A stretch of DNA of 64,000 nucleotides, taken from Magnetospirillum sp. ME-1 (lineage in GTDB: Bacteria > Pseudomonadota > Alphaproteobacteria > Rhodospirillales > Magnetospirillaceae). The DNA is taken from assembly GCF_002105535.1 (NCBI RefSeq), contig NZ_CP015848.1, positions 4,020,341 to 4,084,340 on the forward strand. Reading direction: 5' to 3'. Under the pieces are notes generated by a model. It did not search any database, had not been told where the DNA came from, and worked only from the letters and a program-made list of their open reading frames with translations. Shown piece by piece: positions 63,751 to 64,000 of the stretch; the stretch's first letter is position 1, and each line of letters starts with the position of its first letter. A program made the position numbers and the translations under genes.

Positions 63751-64000
63751 GTGGACTACACCCGCACCCTGTTCTTCACCGGCAAGGGCGGCGTGGGCAA
63801 GACCTCGCTGTCCTGCGCCACCGGCCTTGCCCTGGCTGAAGGCGGGAACAGGGTGCTGATCGTCAGCACCGACCCGGCCTCCAACCTGGACGAAGTGCTG
63901 GGCACGCCCCTGGGGCAAAGCCCCACAGGCATCGCCGGCGCCCCCGGGCTGTTCGCCATGAACATCGACCCCGAGGCCGCCGCCCATGCCTATCGCGAGC
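63751..64000 (+). CDS. arsA: Arsenite-stimulated ATPase ArsA, N-terminal part (cut by window)
   Basis: The window ends after 83 codons. The start GTG-GAC-TAC is one base beyond the arsD stop. P-loop FFTGKGGVGKTSLSCATGLA and the A' motif VLIVSTDPASNLDEVLG identify ArsA/GET3-type ATPases. ArsA energises arsenite export and takes metal from ArsD, so the operon is arsR-arsC-acr3-arsD-arsA. Most of the gene lies outside the window. Confidence 0.93.
   Translation, partial: MDYTRTLFFTGKGGVGKTSLSCATGLALAEGGNRVLIVSTDPASNLDEVLGTPLGQSPTGIAGAPGLFAMNIDPEAAAHAYRE

Overview
The window reads as a chromosomal segment of a GC-rich alphaproteobacterium, most probably a Rhodospirillales member close to Magnetospirillum. 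The reasons are codon use, an RcdA homologue, an LdtR-type MarR regulator, a cysteine-free L31, the alphaproteobacterial order of the isc operon, a PAS/GGDEF/EAL-rich signalling set, and a tungsten aldehyde oxidoreductase linked to tungstate uptake. No magnetosome gene, prophage, insertion sequence, rRNA or CRISPR array is present. Assignment to a genus is inference; everything was read by eye from the sequence.

Layout. 1-1410: MsrQ (haem subunit of the periplasmic methionine sulfoxide reductase) and two small proteins. 1635-11449: glycogen operon glgB, [Phd/ParE toxin-antitoxin pair], glgX, malQ, glgP. 11644-15949: a TolC-type outer membrane protein, a TPR/glycosyltransferase-like protein and a GntR regulator. 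16059-19560: a cytosolic PAS histidine kinase followed by a REC-PAS-PAS-GGDEF-EAL protein. 19621-25538: a tungsten aldehyde:ferredoxin oxidoreductase operon on the minus strand (16-Cys ferredoxin, AOR, two FAD proteins, MoaD-like protein, small unknown), met by a convergent MoaD/ThiS-like gene. 25866-30746: an MCP with a C-terminal PilZ-like domain and a GH17-GT2 beta-glucan synthase. 30943-37080: PurB, LdtR-like regulator, a ParA-like ATPase with a membrane tail, a 45-residue membrane peptide, a hybrid PAS kinase and RimO. 37239-40358: tungstate ABC transporter (tupB, tupC, tupA) plus a second binding protein. 40431-44760: small unknown, RcdA and two convergent class III nucleotide cyclases, one with a probable haem-b membrane anchor and a [2Fe-2S] domain. 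44984-49320: rpmE, cyaY, tyrS, anmK, a secreted protein and a hydrolase. 49531-58079: cysE-iscR-nifS/iscS-like-iscS-iscU-iscA-hscB-hscA-fdx-iscX and a DUF599 membrane protein. 58081-60018: methyltransferase, mnmA, tRNA-Met. 60122-61405: YegD-like Hsp70. 61513-end: arsR-arsC-acr3-arsD-arsA (last gene cut by the window edge).

How genes work together. The tup transporter would supply tungstate for AOR, whose cofactor needs MoaD-type sulfur carriers. The ferredoxin and FAD proteins would link AOR to ferredoxin and NAD(H) pools. The isc operon supplies Fe-S clusters for AOR, the ferredoxin, RimO, IscR and the [2Fe-2S] cyclase; frataxin (cyaY) and cysE (cysteine supply) fit the same theme, and MnmA needs IscS sulfur. 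Several proteins couple redox or surface signals to cyclic nucleotides (c-di-GMP: GGDEF-EAL, PilZ; cAMP/cGMP: two cyclases).

Intergenic spaces hold dispersed inverted-repeat elements (11514-11602, 23080-23189, 33936-34083, 45653-45736, 48491-48573, 54084-54186, 57092-57169) and several perfect palindromes that are plausible operators or RNA hairpins.
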